Below are positions 54,637-63,892 of a stretch of DNA of 64,000 nucleotides, one piece after another (positions within the stretch are counted from its first letter, which is position 1; each line of letters opens with the position of its first letter). The position numbers were made by a program, and so were the translations under genes. Location of the stretch: assembly GCF_030124375.1 (NCBI RefSeq), contig NZ_JASKLS010000002.1:62001-126000 (forward strand). The letters run 5' to 3'. Source of the stretch: Sinorhizobium sp. 6-70. GTDB lineage: Bacteria > Pseudomonadota > Alphaproteobacteria > Rhizobiales > Rhizobiaceae. The notes under the pieces were generated by a model. It saw only the letters and a list, made by a program, of their open reading frames with translations. It did no database searches and was not told where the DNA came from.

Positions 54637-54931
54637 CCTGCCAGGAGTCCCTCCAATTTGGATTGATGTCCGATGCCCGCGATTTGGCTGCGCTGTTCGC
54701 GCCGCTCGGACAGCCTGAAATCAACGCGGCCAGATCGACTTCGCCACCAGCTCGCTTTTGATCAAGACCGGACCTGACGCGGCGCGCCAGTCACGTAAGC
54801 TTATTCGGTCGCGCGCACCTATGCGAAAGTATAGACAACACCTTCGTACAATAGATTTCTCTCCAGACTTGCTTGATCCTTGCCACAGCATCCAACCATC
54901 CAGATGCGCTCAGTGGAAAGGAAATCGTGTC
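54637..54931. other. Intergenic stretch, no confident gene
   Basis: Short open stretches only. A hairpin-free, mixed-GC region with the promoter of the small secreted protein probably near 54830-54900. Confidence 0.35.
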
Positions 54932-55321
54932 ATGAAACACCTGTTTCTCATCACGCACGTTCCGTCGAAGTTTCGCGAGCTCGTCGCATTTCTGTCCCTG
55001 GTCGCCGTGTTTTTCGTCGGTGCATGGGTGCTGCTCATAGCACCGAATGCCAGAGCGCATGACGCGCTGCCGACCGCCGCGCAACCGCATGGGTGGTCCT
55101 ATCCCTTATCCTGTTGCTCCGGCTACGATTGCCGCGAAGTTGCATACAATGCTGTCGCAGAGCGGCGCGAGGGCTATGTTATCAAGGGTACGGGGGAAGT
55201 GATTACCTACACGGACAGCCGTATCAGGAACAGTCCCGACGGCCTCTTTCACTGGTGTTCGGCGGCCGGCGCGAGCGACGGGCACACCATCTGCCTGTTT
55301 GTACCGCCGCATGGATACTGA
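54932..55321 (+). CDS. Small exported Cys-containing protein, unknown
   Basis: A 129-aa protein with an N-terminal membrane segment or signal (LVAFLSLVAVFFVGAWVLLI, then ARAHDA). The mature part carries WSYPLSCCSGYDCREV with three cysteines, and a fourth in FHWCSAAGASDGHTICLFVP. This pattern is common in rhizobial secreted proteins without a known role. ATG 54932 begins the conserved part; the frame is open upstream to 54758. Probably periplasmic with disulfides. Confidence 0.72.
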   Translation: MKHLFLITHVPSKFRELVAFLSLVAVFFVGAWVLLIAPNARAHDALPTAAQPHGWSYPLSCCSGYDCREVAYNAVAERREGYVIKGTGEVITYTDSRIRNSPDGLFHWCSAAGASDGHTICLFVPPHGY

Positions 55322-55397
55322 CCGCCGCAGCGGCCCGCCGAGGATCGCGTCCGCACCGCTTGGGCACCACTCAGTTGCTTGGCTGAAGACGAAGAGT

Positions 55398-55427
55398 GAG
55401 CGGGCACCTCGATCGAGGTGCCCGCTC
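55398..55427. terminator. 30-bp perfect palindrome after the small exported protein
   Basis: Arms GAGCGGGCACCTC (55398-55410) and GAGGTGCCCGCTC (55415-55427) around GATC. It is 77 bp after the stop and 80 bp before the MscS gene. There is no T run, so it is a terminator-like or insulating hairpin. Confidence 0.65.
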
Positions 55428-55506
55428 TGGCGTAGACTAAAACTGACGCGTATTCGTTGACCCCCGTTGGCACGTGAAAATGCGGTGGACGGGCTAGGAG
55501 CGTTAC

Positions 55507-57657
55507 ATGAACCCCCGCTGCTTGTTGCTGCTAATCTTCGCTTTGCTGACGCCTTGCCAATCAGCAATGGCTCAAGCGGGGCCTAATCCTGCCGCGCAGC
55601 CGACATCCGTCGCCGCGCCACCTCCGGAAGATTTGCGAAAGCTTGTCGACCTCTTGCAACGCCCCGACATTCAAGCGTGGTTTCAGTCTCAAACGGGAAT
55701 CCGCCCGGTCGAAGCGCAAGTTTCAGTCGAAGCTGCGAACGCCAGCAAGATCATCGTTGACCGGTTGAATGCTGCGCGAGCCTTCGTTCATGACATGGCG
55801 ACCGCCATTCCGACCCTGCCTGCTGAACTCGACAGCGCGCGTGTTGCATTGATGTCCGAGATGAGGGAACAGGGATCCTTCGACGCTATTCTGTCGCTGG
55901 TCTTCTTTGTGACGCTGGGGTTCGGCCTGGAGTGGCTCTATTGGTACGCCACGTCCGGTCTCCGCAAGCGGATAATCGTAACGCATCTGGAGACGATCGA
56001 CGACCGGTTGCGCGTCGCAGGATTGCGTATGCTCTACGGCCTGGGCCTCCTTCTGGCCTTTGCCGTCGGAAGCATCGGCGCCTTCCTGCTGTTCGACTGG
56101 CCGCCGCTGTTGCAGCACACCGTTCTCACCTATCTTCTCGTATTTCTGGCCGTGCGCTTGACGTTGGTTGCGGGGCGCATCGTGCTTGCACCCGGCGCTG
56201 AACGGTTTCGGCTGATGCCCGTGGCGACAGTCACCGCCCGCTTCTGGTTTTTCTGGTCGGCAGCGCTGGTTGGCAGCTTCGCATTCGGGCATTTCACCTA
56301 TCAGCTGTTGCCGATGCTCGGAGTAGGACGCGAAGCCACCTACATTGTTGCCCTTGCAGCGGGTTTGGTCCTGTTCGGCCTGGCCCTCGTCGCACTTTGG
56401 CGCTGTCCTACATTCGACGGTCTCGATTTGGTCAATCGTCGCCATCGCGTCGGCACCGTGCTTGCTACGCTCTATATCATCGCCAATTGGCTGGTCGCGC
56501 TCTCCGGCATCGCCGCCACGTTCTACATTGGGGTTATACTTCTGGTTTTACCGATCGCGATTTCGTCCGTGAGGCTTTCAGTCGAGCACATTATGCGTCC
56601 ACCGGGCGCGATGGTCGCCGATGGAGGCGTTCCTTCGCTCACGGGAGCGGCACTGGAACGCGGTTTGCGCGCGCTCCTGCTGATCGGAGGCGCCTACCTC
56701 ATTGCATCGCTGCTTGGGTTAGACTTCGGCACACTGGCGGCCAGGGATACTGTGGCGACCCGTTTTATTCGAGGGCTCCTGAATGCCTTCGTCGTCATCC
56801 TGCTGGCCGATTTTACATGGCGGATTACGAGTGCCTGGATAGATCGCAAGCTGATGCAGACAGAGGCGGGCCACGCGATCGACTCCGACGAGTTGCGACG
56901 GAGCGCCAGGCTCCGCACACTGCTTCCGGTCTTTCGCAACATATTGTTTGTTGTGCTGCTCGCTATGGCCATACTGATGGCGCTTTCCAGTCTGGGCGTG
57001 GAGATAGGTCCGCTTATCGCGGGTGCAGGCGTCGTTGGCATTGCTGTCGGTTTCGGTGCCCAGACGCTGGTCAAGGACATCATTTCCGGAATGTTCTTCC
57101 TCCTCGACGACGCCTTCCGGGTCGGCGAATACATCGAGAGCGGCAGCATCAAAGGCACGGTCGAATCCTTTTCGTTGCGCTCGATAAAGATCAGGCACCA
57201 TCGTGGTGCGCTCCACACGATCCCGTTCGGCTCGCTCGACAAGATCACCAACTATTCGCGTGATTGGGCGATCGACAAGATCATGGTGAGCGTCACCTAC
57301 GATACCGACCTGGACATCGTAAAAAATACCGTCAAGGAGGTCGGCAAGGAGTTGCTGACAGACGAGGAGATCGCGCCGCTCATCATGGAAACATTGAAGA
57401 TGCAAGGCGTCGAGCAATTTGGCGACTTCGCCATACAGATTCGCATGAAGATCATGACCAAACCGGGCGAGCAGGCGGTGATCCGTCGCCGTGCCTATGC
57501 CTTGATCAAGAAGGCGTTCGATGCCAAAGGGATTAAATTTGCCGTTCCGACCGTCTCCGTCGCCGGCGGCGGGGATGCGAGCAACGCGGTTGCGCAGAAG
57601 GCGCTTGATCTCATCAAACCGCCGCCGCAGGCCGAGCAAGCAAACTCCAATGCGTAG
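55507..57657 (+). CDS. MscS-family mechanosensitive channel (large form)
   Basis: A 716-aa channel with a signal peptide (ending SAMA|QAG), a ~100-residue periplasmic part and about ten membrane spans. Pore region IGPLIAGAGVVGIAVGFGAQ, LVKDIISGMFFLLDDAFRVG, then HHRGALHTIPFGSLDKITNY. The last 270 residues are close to the channel at 19305-21227, so the two are paralogues with different N-termini. Stand-alone gene. Confidence 0.92.
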   Translation: MNPRCLLLLIFALLTPCQSAMAQAGPNPAAQPTSVAAPPPEDLRKLVDLLQRPDIQAWFQSQTGIRPVEAQVSVEAANASKIIVDRLNAARAFVHDMATAIPTLPAELDSARVALMSEMREQGSFDAILSLVFFVTLGFGLEWLYWYATSGLRKRIIVTHLETIDDRLRVAGLRMLYGLGLLLAFAVGSIGAFLLFDWPPLLQHTVLTYLLVFLAVRLTLVAGRIVLAPGAERFRLMPVATVTARFWFFWSAALVGSFAFGHFTYQLLPMLGVGREATYIVALAAGLVLFGLALVALWRCPTFDGLDLVNRRHRVGTVLATLYIIANWLVALSGIAATFYIGVILLVLPIAISSVRLSVEHIMRPPGAMVADGGVPSLTGAALERGLRALLLIGGAYLIASLLGLDFGTLAARDTVATRFIRGLLNAFVVILLADFTWRITSAWIDRKLMQTEAGHAIDSDELRRSARLRTLLPVFRNILFVVLLAMAILMALSSLGVEIGPLIAGAGVVGIAVGFGAQTLVKDIISGMFFLLDDAFRVGEYIESGSIKGTVESFSLRSIKIRHHRGALHTIPFGSLDKITNYSRDWAIDKIMVSVTYDTDLDIVKNTVKEVGKELLTDEEIAPLIMETLKMQGVEQFGDFAIQIRMKIMTKPGEQAVIRRRAYALIKKAFDAKGIKFAVPTVSVAGGGDASNAVAQKALDLIKPPPQAEQANSNA

Positions 57658-57873
57658 ACACCGCGTGCCCGCGGCGCCGAGTCCGCAAGCCCTTGCGAAT
57701 CCTTGGTAGATCGCCGGTGCACCGTAGGTCCGGTGAACCCGTCATCGAGGCGCTCGATCATCGGCTAGCCATTCGCGCCCGCACAGAAAGCCTGCCGCAC
57801 GGGCAGTGCCGGTGCGGGTAGTCCAGCGCTGGAAGCCAAGATTGAACCCGGCAAGATATTCGAACTCTGGCGT

Positions 57874-58743
57874 TTAGAATTTCGGTCGGGCGAAGTCGGG
57901 CGAATGGCTTAGCATTGGCAACACGGACGCGTCGGCTTCCTCTGCGTCGTTGAGGAGATCCGCGCATGGTGCAGCTTCGCGTGGCAAATCGACATTAACG
58001 ATGGCACCATTGGCGCCATTCGTTGCGTTGATCGTGCCCCCATGCGCTTCGATGATGGAACGGGAGATCGACAATCCCATCCCCATGCCGGTCCGCTTGG
58101 TCGAAAAATAGGCGTCGAAGATCTGGTCGAGCAGCGGCTCGGGTATGCCCGCTCCATCGTCCTCAATCGAAATGCGGACACCATGGAAGTTCTGTTTTGA
58201 CTTCACGCAGATTTCCCGGCGCCCGGACGAAGTCAGCTCGATAGCTTGCACGGCGTTGATGAGCAGGTTGACGATCACCTGCTGCAGCTGCAAGGCATCG
58301 CCACGGACCAGTGGGGTTGCGGAATCAAGTGAGCAATGGATCCGGATCGACCGTGACACGGTTTCGATAGCCATGAGTTCAATGGAATCCGATATTACGC
58401 CGTTGATGTCCACAGTGGTACAGATCGGATCGCGTTTCGCCGCCATCTGCTTGATCCGATGGACAAGCTCACTCGCACGCCAGGCGCAGTCTTTCATTCG
58501 AGCCATGTTGAAACGGAGTTTTTTCAGGTCCGGTGTGTCCTGCGACAGCAGTCGCAAACTCGTGTCTGTATCCATCACAATGGCCGACAGCGGCTGGCGG
58601 ACCTCGTGGACGATCGAGCTCACCATCTCACCAAGCATGCACAGTCGTGCTGCATGCGCAAAATCCTCTTCAATCTGTCGCAACCGCGCTTCAGTTTGCG
58701 TAGGGTTCGGAAGAGCGTCGACCCTTAGAGCCACAGTACCCAT
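57874..58743 (-). CDS. Sensor histidine kinase without sensor domain
   Basis: A 289-aa kinase core. H-box MVSSIVHEVRQPLSAIVMD, N-box IVNLLINAVQAIE, G1 ISIEDDGAGIPEP and G2 GMGMGLSISRSIIEAHGG. There is no membrane span or PAS domain; only a ~30-residue coiled start. ATG 58743 has AGGGG ahead; a GTG at 58794 is open but unsupported. It lies downstream of a PAS kinase and a FixJ-type regulator in the same direction and may feed the same regulator. Confidence 0.85.
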   Translation of the reverse strand: MGTVALRVDALPNPTQTEARLRQIEEDFAHAARLCMLGEMVSSIVHEVRQPLSAIVMDTDTSLRLLSQDTPDLKKLRFNMARMKDCAWRASELVHRIKQMAAKRDPICTTVDINGVISDSIELMAIETVSRSIRIHCSLDSATPLVRGDALQLQQVIVNLLINAVQAIELTSSGRREICVKSKQNFHGVRISIEDDGAGIPEPLLDQIFDAYFSTKRTGMGMGLSISRSIIEAHGGTINATNGANGAIVNVDLPREAAPCADLLNDAEEADASVLPMLSHSPDFARPKF

Positions 58744-58837
58744 GATTGCTACCCCTGCCTGACGAGCCTTCGGAAGATCATCATTCGCGAACACAACGCT
58801 TCTGCGGCCGTCGGCGCTGCGCGACCTTCAGCCGCCC

Positions 58838-58860
58838 CTACAGTGCCGCGCGTCTTATCA
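58838..58860. repeat. Partial copy of the rhizobial intergenic repeat
   Basis: Matches 6294-6316 at 21 of 23 positions (CTACAGTGCCGCGCGTCTTA then TCA). The rest of the element is missing, so this is a truncated copy in the 316-bp gap between the two kinase genes; nothing else was seen in that gap. Confidence 0.65.
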
Positions 58861-59059
58861 TTGAGCAGAGTATTTGGGGCCGTCACGAAATTCGATAGCC
58901 TTGCAGGATTAATCGATCTATTCGCGGGTATAGGATGTCTCGACCACCGGTTGGTTCGCGTTTCGACGCGCCGGCAATGTTTGGTGAAGGCGCATCAGGT
59001 GCTCTTCAAGCGCGCCCCAACTTCCCTAGTTGATGTGAGCGAAAGGTTACCTACGTCGC

Positions 59060-60952
59060 TCAAACGGTTAGGCGCTCGGCCTCGTGAGGCGTTTTGCTGG
59101 CGACCAACGTGCCGACATCGATCGGCTTGCGCTCTCGCTCCGGCGATTGGACCGGCAGGCTGAAGATGACTGTAGCCCCGCGCCCAGCGGCATTCTCGGC
59201 CCAAACGCGGCCGCCATGCGTTTCGACGACAGAGCGGCAAATCGCCAAACCCATGCCGATACCATCCTTCTTTGTCGTGAAGAACGCTTCGAAAATCCTG
59301 TCGGAATCGGCGATTCCGTGGCCCCGATCGGAAACCGCCACTTCCAGCATGTCGGGATTGCGCAGGCGTGTCGCTATGCGAAGAATGCGGGCATGCACGG
59401 GGGTTTCGTGCATGGCTTCGATCGCGTTTCTGACGAGATTGATCACGACCTGCTCGATCTGAACGCGGTCCGCCCCAACGCTCGGCAGAGAGGGATCGAG
59501 GTCGATTTCCAACCTGATCTTACCCGCCTGAAGTTTGTCGGAGACCAGCTCGCATACCTCCTTGATGACCGTATTCAATTGGATCAGTTGTCGTGATTGG
59601 CCGGCCTGGGTAAACAGCGCCCGAATCCGATTAACCACATCGGCGGCCGCATCGACGTCTCGAATAATCCACTCGGCGGTGCGGCTCGCTCGTTCAAGGT
59701 TCGGCGGGTCTGCGCGTAGCCACCGCTGGAACGCATTGGCGTTTGCGACGATCGCTTGCAGTGGTTGATTGAGTTCGTGCGCGATCGAGACCGACATTTC
59801 AGAAAGACTTGCCGCACGCAGGGCACGAGCCAGCCTCTCGTCCGCAAGGCGGACAGCTTCCTGGGCCTGCATCTCGTCATGAATGTCAAGGCACACGCCA
59901 TACCATTGAAGAATGCGACCATCGGTGTCGCGCAAGGGCTCGGCCTTGCCATCGATCCAGCGGTAGTTGCCGTCTGCCCTTCGCAGCCGGTACTTCAGCA
60001 TGACCGGATCGCCGGACTTGAATGATTGGCTGAGAGCTGACTGAAACGAGGGCTGATCGTCCGGATGGACGGCTTCGATGATCGTCGCGGCCAACTGGCT
60101 GGCGGTTCCAGTTGTCTCTCCGCTCTGAGTCATGCCAGTCCAGCGCAGCAATGGTTGATTGAGGTAGGACGGCTTGCCGTCAGGAGTTGCGCACCAAATG
60201 AGTGCCGGCACAGTGTCGATGAGCTGGCGCAGTTGCTGCTCGCTCTCTCGCAAAGCGGCTTCCGCCTTGCGCTGGTCATCGATATCGACGGTGGTGCCGT
60301 ACCAGGCGGTGATGTGCCCGTGCTCGTCTCGCGATGCCACTGCGGAGTCGCGAAACCATCGGTAAGTGCCATCGTGGCGGCGGACCCGCTGTTCGTCGAT
60401 CAATGGCTCGCCGGTACTCAAACTGTGCTTCCACAGTGCTCGGCTTCGCTCGAGGTCATCGGGGTGTACAAAGCGTTGCCACCAAGCGGTGTCACCAGCC
60501 TCCATGAGTCTTTTCATTTCGTCGACTGTCAGCCCGACAAATTCCAATGCCTTCGGATTAACAAAACGCATCCGCCCATCGGGGTAGCAGGACCAGCCAA
60601 GACCGGGAATATCCTCCATGGTCGGCTGAGTTTTCTTGTAGACTTGCTCGTAGAAGCTGACGACCCTGAAAAGCTGCACCACAAGCCATAGACCGAATGC
60701 GCTGGCCACAAACACGGCGACGCGCAGCCGGCCGTCCGTGGCGATGGTGTCGGAAGCCGCCTCCATCGCGGCTGCCGCAAAGCCAGCCATCACGACTGCC
60801 AACAGTCCTGCCTTCCAGCCGATGCAAATGCAGGCGGCGGCAACCGCGATCAATAAGCTCGTCGGATCTGAAGAAACCCACGCCAGGAATGCGCCGATCG
60901 CACTTATGGCCGCTGCAAAAGCCCGCCGCTTTGTCGATGACATTGCCTCCAT
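59060..60952 (-). CDS. Membrane-bound PAS sensor histidine kinase
   Basis: A 630-aa kinase. Residues ~1-95 hold three membrane spans (MASE-like); two PAS/PAC units follow (WSCYPDGRMRFVNPKALEFV with HRHDG/TYRWFRD, and IWCATPDGKPSYLNQPLLRW with NYRWIDGKAEPLRD). The kinase core has H-box SVSIAHELNQPLQAIVANAN, N-box VINLVRNAIEAM and G2 GIGMGLAICRSVVETHGG. It lies 105 bp after the response-regulator gene, so they are likely partners. The PAS units have no haem-ligand signature that I can see. Confidence 0.9.
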   Translation of the reverse strand: MEAMSSTKRRAFAAAISAIGAFLAWVSSDPTSLLIAVAAACICIGWKAGLLAVVMAGFAAAAMEAASDTIATDGRLRVAVFVASAFGLWLVVQLFRVVSFYEQVYKKTQPTMEDIPGLGWSCYPDGRMRFVNPKALEFVGLTVDEMKRLMEAGDTAWWQRFVHPDDLERSRALWKHSLSTGEPLIDEQRVRRHDGTYRWFRDSAVASRDEHGHITAWYGTTVDIDDQRKAEAALRESEQQLRQLIDTVPALIWCATPDGKPSYLNQPLLRWTGMTQSGETTGTASQLAATIIEAVHPDDQPSFQSALSQSFKSGDPVMLKYRLRRADGNYRWIDGKAEPLRDTDGRILQWYGVCLDIHDEMQAQEAVRLADERLARALRAASLSEMSVSIAHELNQPLQAIVANANAFQRWLRADPPNLERASRTAEWIIRDVDAAADVVNRIRALFTQAGQSRQLIQLNTVIKEVCELVSDKLQAGKIRLEIDLDPSLPSVGADRVQIEQVVINLVRNAIEAMHETPVHARILRIATRLRNPDMLEVAVSDRGHGIADSDRIFEAFFTTKKDGIGMGLAICRSVVETHGGRVWAENAAGRGATVIFSLPVQSPERERKPIDVGTLVASKTPHEAERLTV

Positions 60953-61057
60953 CGAACCCCCTCTGCGCCTTCAGGCCTTGCTCAATGTGTATAGGTCAAT
61001 TCATCCTACCAACCAGGTGATGGCTCTGAAAACCTATGCCTTGGGACAGACGCCCCA

Positions 61058-61708
61058 TCACTCGTCACCGCGCCGCACGCTTTCAGGCAGCGACTGCCAC
61101 GCTGCGAACAGCTGTGTAATGGAGTTTGCGTGCATCTTCTTCATCATGTTGCTTCGATGAAGTTTGACGGTAATTTCGCTGATGCCGAGTTCGAAGGCGA
61201 TCTGCTTGTTCAAGGAGCCGCCTACGACCAAGCGCAAGACCTGCCGTTCGCGCTGCGTCAGCGTCTCGTAGTTGTCAGCATGCTTGCGCGCCGCAAGGGT
61301 TGCCTCCCGCCGCGCGATGTCAGTCGCGATGGCGTTGGAGACCGCGTCGAGGAAAGTCTGGTCACGCACCGGCTTCGTCAGGAAGTCGACGGCACCTGCC
61401 TTCATCGCCTCCACGCTCATGGCAATGTCGCCATGTCCCGTCAGGAACACGATCGGTGTCTCGATGCCGTTGGTCTGGAGGTGACGCTGGAGGTCGAGCC
61501 CGCTCAATCCCGGCATGCGCACGTCGAGCACGAAACAGCTCGGCCGATCCGGAAGTTTGGCCTCGAGAACTTCCCGGGCCGAAGAGAATAAAATCGTTTC
61601 GATCCCAACTGAGTTGAGAAGGTTGCTCATGGCCTCACGGACCTTGACGTCATCATCAACCAACATCGCGATCGGTTTGTCTCCCGATCCGGAACATGAT
61701 GCGTCCAT
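61058..61708 (-). CDS. FixJ/NarL-type response regulator
   Basis: A 216-aa regulator. Receiver: acidic pair in MLVDDDVKVRE, phospho-Asp in CFVLDVRMPGLSG, Thr in VFLTGHGD, Lys in FLTKPV. LuxR-type output: LTQRERQVLRLVVGGSLNKQ, IAFELGISEITVKLHRSNMM. FixJ-like in layout. First of a leftward group with two histidine kinases. Confidence 0.92.
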   Translation of the reverse strand: MDASCSGSGDKPIAMLVDDDVKVREAMSNLLNSVGIETILFSSAREVLEAKLPDRPSCFVLDVRMPGLSGLDLQRHLQTNGIETPIVFLTGHGDIAMSVEAMKAGAVDFLTKPVRDQTFLDAVSNAIATDIARREATLAARKHADNYETLTQRERQVLRLVVGGSLNKQIAFELGISEITVKLHRSNMMKKMHANSITQLFAAWQSLPESVRRGDE

Positions 61709-62190
61709 GCCCTGCCCTTCAATTCAAGTTTCAAGCGACATGCGCCCTGTCGCAGCCGCACCCCAGCCCTCGCTCAGAAGATACTGAGGATGGTGATTCT
61801 CGGAAAATCGCCTGCAATATACAGTAAGAACGCAGGGGACCCGAACACGATTCTCGTCATGGCCGGCGCAAGCCTGGTCGCGATCGTGGCTTGATCGCGC
61901 AGACTGAGGTTTTGAAGGATCGCCCGTGGGCGTGGCCCGCCCTCGTTGCGCCCTTTGCAGGCGGATGGCGCGATGTACGCCAAGACCTTGTCCGGCGTCA
62001 TCACAGTTCGATTCTTCAATATTTTCTTGCCCTCAGCCGCTACGCTTGAGGCGTCATGCCTCGCCGGAAAGGGTGCGCGGCGGCCGGGAAGAGAACACTG
62101 CCTGTCAAGCAGGTGGTCTCGTTTTGATAATGATCAAATTTCGGTGATGGCTGACATCGCCGATGAAAACAGGGCGTACGGGGACGAGGA
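61709..62190. other. 482-bp intergenic region, no confident gene
   Basis: Divergent region between the response regulator and the peptide-type binding protein. A minus-strand frame of 81 codons (61774-62019) and a plus-strand frame of about 34 codons ending near 61893 exist, but neither has a ribosome site or recognisable product. GCGATC/GATCGC forms a small stem near 61880-61898. Confidence 0.35.
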
Positions 62191-63744
62191 ATGAACCCTT
62201 CTGATGTTATTGGCCGAGCGGCAAAGTTTCGCCTTGGCGTTTTCGTGCTCGGGCTTTTTGCGGCGCTGCTGGCTCTGGTGATACCGGCCCATGCGGCAGA
62301 GATCTTGCGCATTCCGTATACCATCGACATCGGCACGTTCGATCCCGACAATGGTTTCGAGGTGGACGGAGTAAGTGCGATCAACAACGTCTATGAAGGT
62401 CTGGTCGAATATGCGCCAGGGTCCACTCAAATCGTCGGTTTGCTTGCCAGCCGTTGGGAGATTTCCAATGACGGGCTCAGCTATACTTTCCATCTCGAGG
62501 ATGGCGTCAAATTCCATGACGGCACGGCCTTGACCGCGCAAGCGGTGGTCGGCTCCCTCAAACGCCGCCGTGATGGCGGGCTTGTGCTGAGCTACATGCT
62601 CGGCAATGTCGCCGATATCAGCGCACCGGATGAGGCCACCGTAGTCATACGACTGAAGCAGCCTCAACCCTCGTTCCTGGACGCGCTGGCGAGCGCTTGG
62701 GGGCCGAAGGTGATCAGTCCGTTGGCGCTCACCGAGCACGACAAGTCAGATAGGGCCACGAACTGGCTCGGTGAGCACGCAGTCGGCACCGGACCCTTCA
62801 AGCTCGTGGAATTCAAGCGCGGTGAGGGTTACGTCCTCGAACGCCATGCCGACTATTGGGGCAAGCGACCGCATTTCGACAACATCGAGATACCTGTGGT
62901 GCCGGATATTGGACAACAGATCCTCAAACTGAAAGCAGGCGAGATCGATGCCGTGCCAACCAACTTCCCGTTCGCGCAGTTGAGCCACTTGCCGCCTGGG
63001 CTTGAGGTCACCGCCGCTCCGAGCATGACGCAATACGCTTTGTTCATTAAGCCCGGCTCACCTCTCGACAATCCTGAAATTCGTCGTGCCGTCCTGAGCG
63101 CGATCAATCCCTCCCTATGGGTCAAGGATGTATTCGGTCCCTATGCAGAGTTGTCGAAGTCGGCGTATCAGAACCTGATGCTCGATCCCGCCGATCCAAT
63201 CGAGTATCCGAGTGACATCGACGCTGCCAAGGCCGCGATCGCGAAACTTGGCGACGTCAATGTCGTGATAGGTTTGCACAGCACGAAGGCGACCTATACC
63301 CGCATCTCCGACCGTCTGATTGTCCAGCTTGCCCTGATCGGCGTGAAAGCAACGGCTCACGTCCTGCCGCCGGGAGCCGCCTATGCGTTGAAAGGCGACC
63401 CCAATGCACCTGACGCGTTGCTCACCATTTCGAGTCCGGACGCAGCCCATCCGGAGAACCAGGCGCGGGCTTTCTTCACCAAGGATGCACCGCTCAATTT
63501 TTATGGCAGGAGCCTGCCTGAGGCTGACGCCATTGTTGATGTAGCCGGCACAAAAACGGATGTTGCCGAGCGCAACGCCCTCTACGAAAAGGCCGGGCGT
63601 CTGTATGTCGAAGCCGGGCATCTCGTTCCTCTGGTCGATGTAAAAGATGTCGTGGTTCATGCCAAGGGGTTGACTGACCTCGGGCTGCGCCCTGCCTTTC
63701 CGCCCGGAAACATCGATTTTGCCACCGTGCGATGGGCACGCTGA
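62191..63744 (+). CDS. ABC transporter substrate-binding protein, DppA/OppA family (SBP_bac_5)
   Basis: A 517-aa periplasmic receptor with a Sec leader (GLFAALLALVIPAHA|AEIL). Family blocks are seen: YEGLVEYAPGSTQIVGLLAS, FHLEDGVKFHDGTALTAQAV, HAVGTGPFKLVEFKRGEGYV and QILKLKAGEIDAVPTNFP. Members take up peptides, nickel, opines or other solutes. An ATPase gene begins 148 bp later, so a full importer probably continues beyond the window. Confidence 0.92.
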   Translation: MNPSDVIGRAAKFRLGVFVLGLFAALLALVIPAHAAEILRIPYTIDIGTFDPDNGFEVDGVSAINNVYEGLVEYAPGSTQIVGLLASRWEISNDGLSYTFHLEDGVKFHDGTALTAQAVVGSLKRRRDGGLVLSYMLGNVADISAPDEATVVIRLKQPQPSFLDALASAWGPKVISPLALTEHDKSDRATNWLGEHAVGTGPFKLVEFKRGEGYVLERHADYWGKRPHFDNIEIPVVPDIGQQILKLKAGEIDAVPTNFPFAQLSHLPPGLEVTAAPSMTQYALFIKPGSPLDNPEIRRAVLSAINPSLWVKDVFGPYAELSKSAYQNLMLDPADPIEYPSDIDAAKAAIAKLGDVNVVIGLHSTKATYTRISDRLIVQLALIGVKATAHVLPPGAAYALKGDPNAPDALLTISSPDAAHPENQARAFFTKDAPLNFYGRSLPEADAIVDVAGTKTDVAERNALYEKAGRLYVEAGHLVPLVDVKDVVVHAKGLTDLGLRPAFPPGNIDFATVRWAR

Positions 63745-63892
63745 ATGTAACGTTTGGATGGGCAGTCAACGCGTGAGGCTCGGGACATGACCAGCGTTTT
63801 CAACCTTTGCAGTTCGCAGCCAGGCTGGCATGCTCCCGCCAATGCGCTTCGGGACGCCTCCTTTGCCGAGCTTAAATTCGCCGCGCAACGAG

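Noticed and set aside
61774..62019. 81-codon minus-strand frame upstream of the response regulator
   Set aside because: No ribosome site and no recognisable product; spans the expected divergent promoter region.
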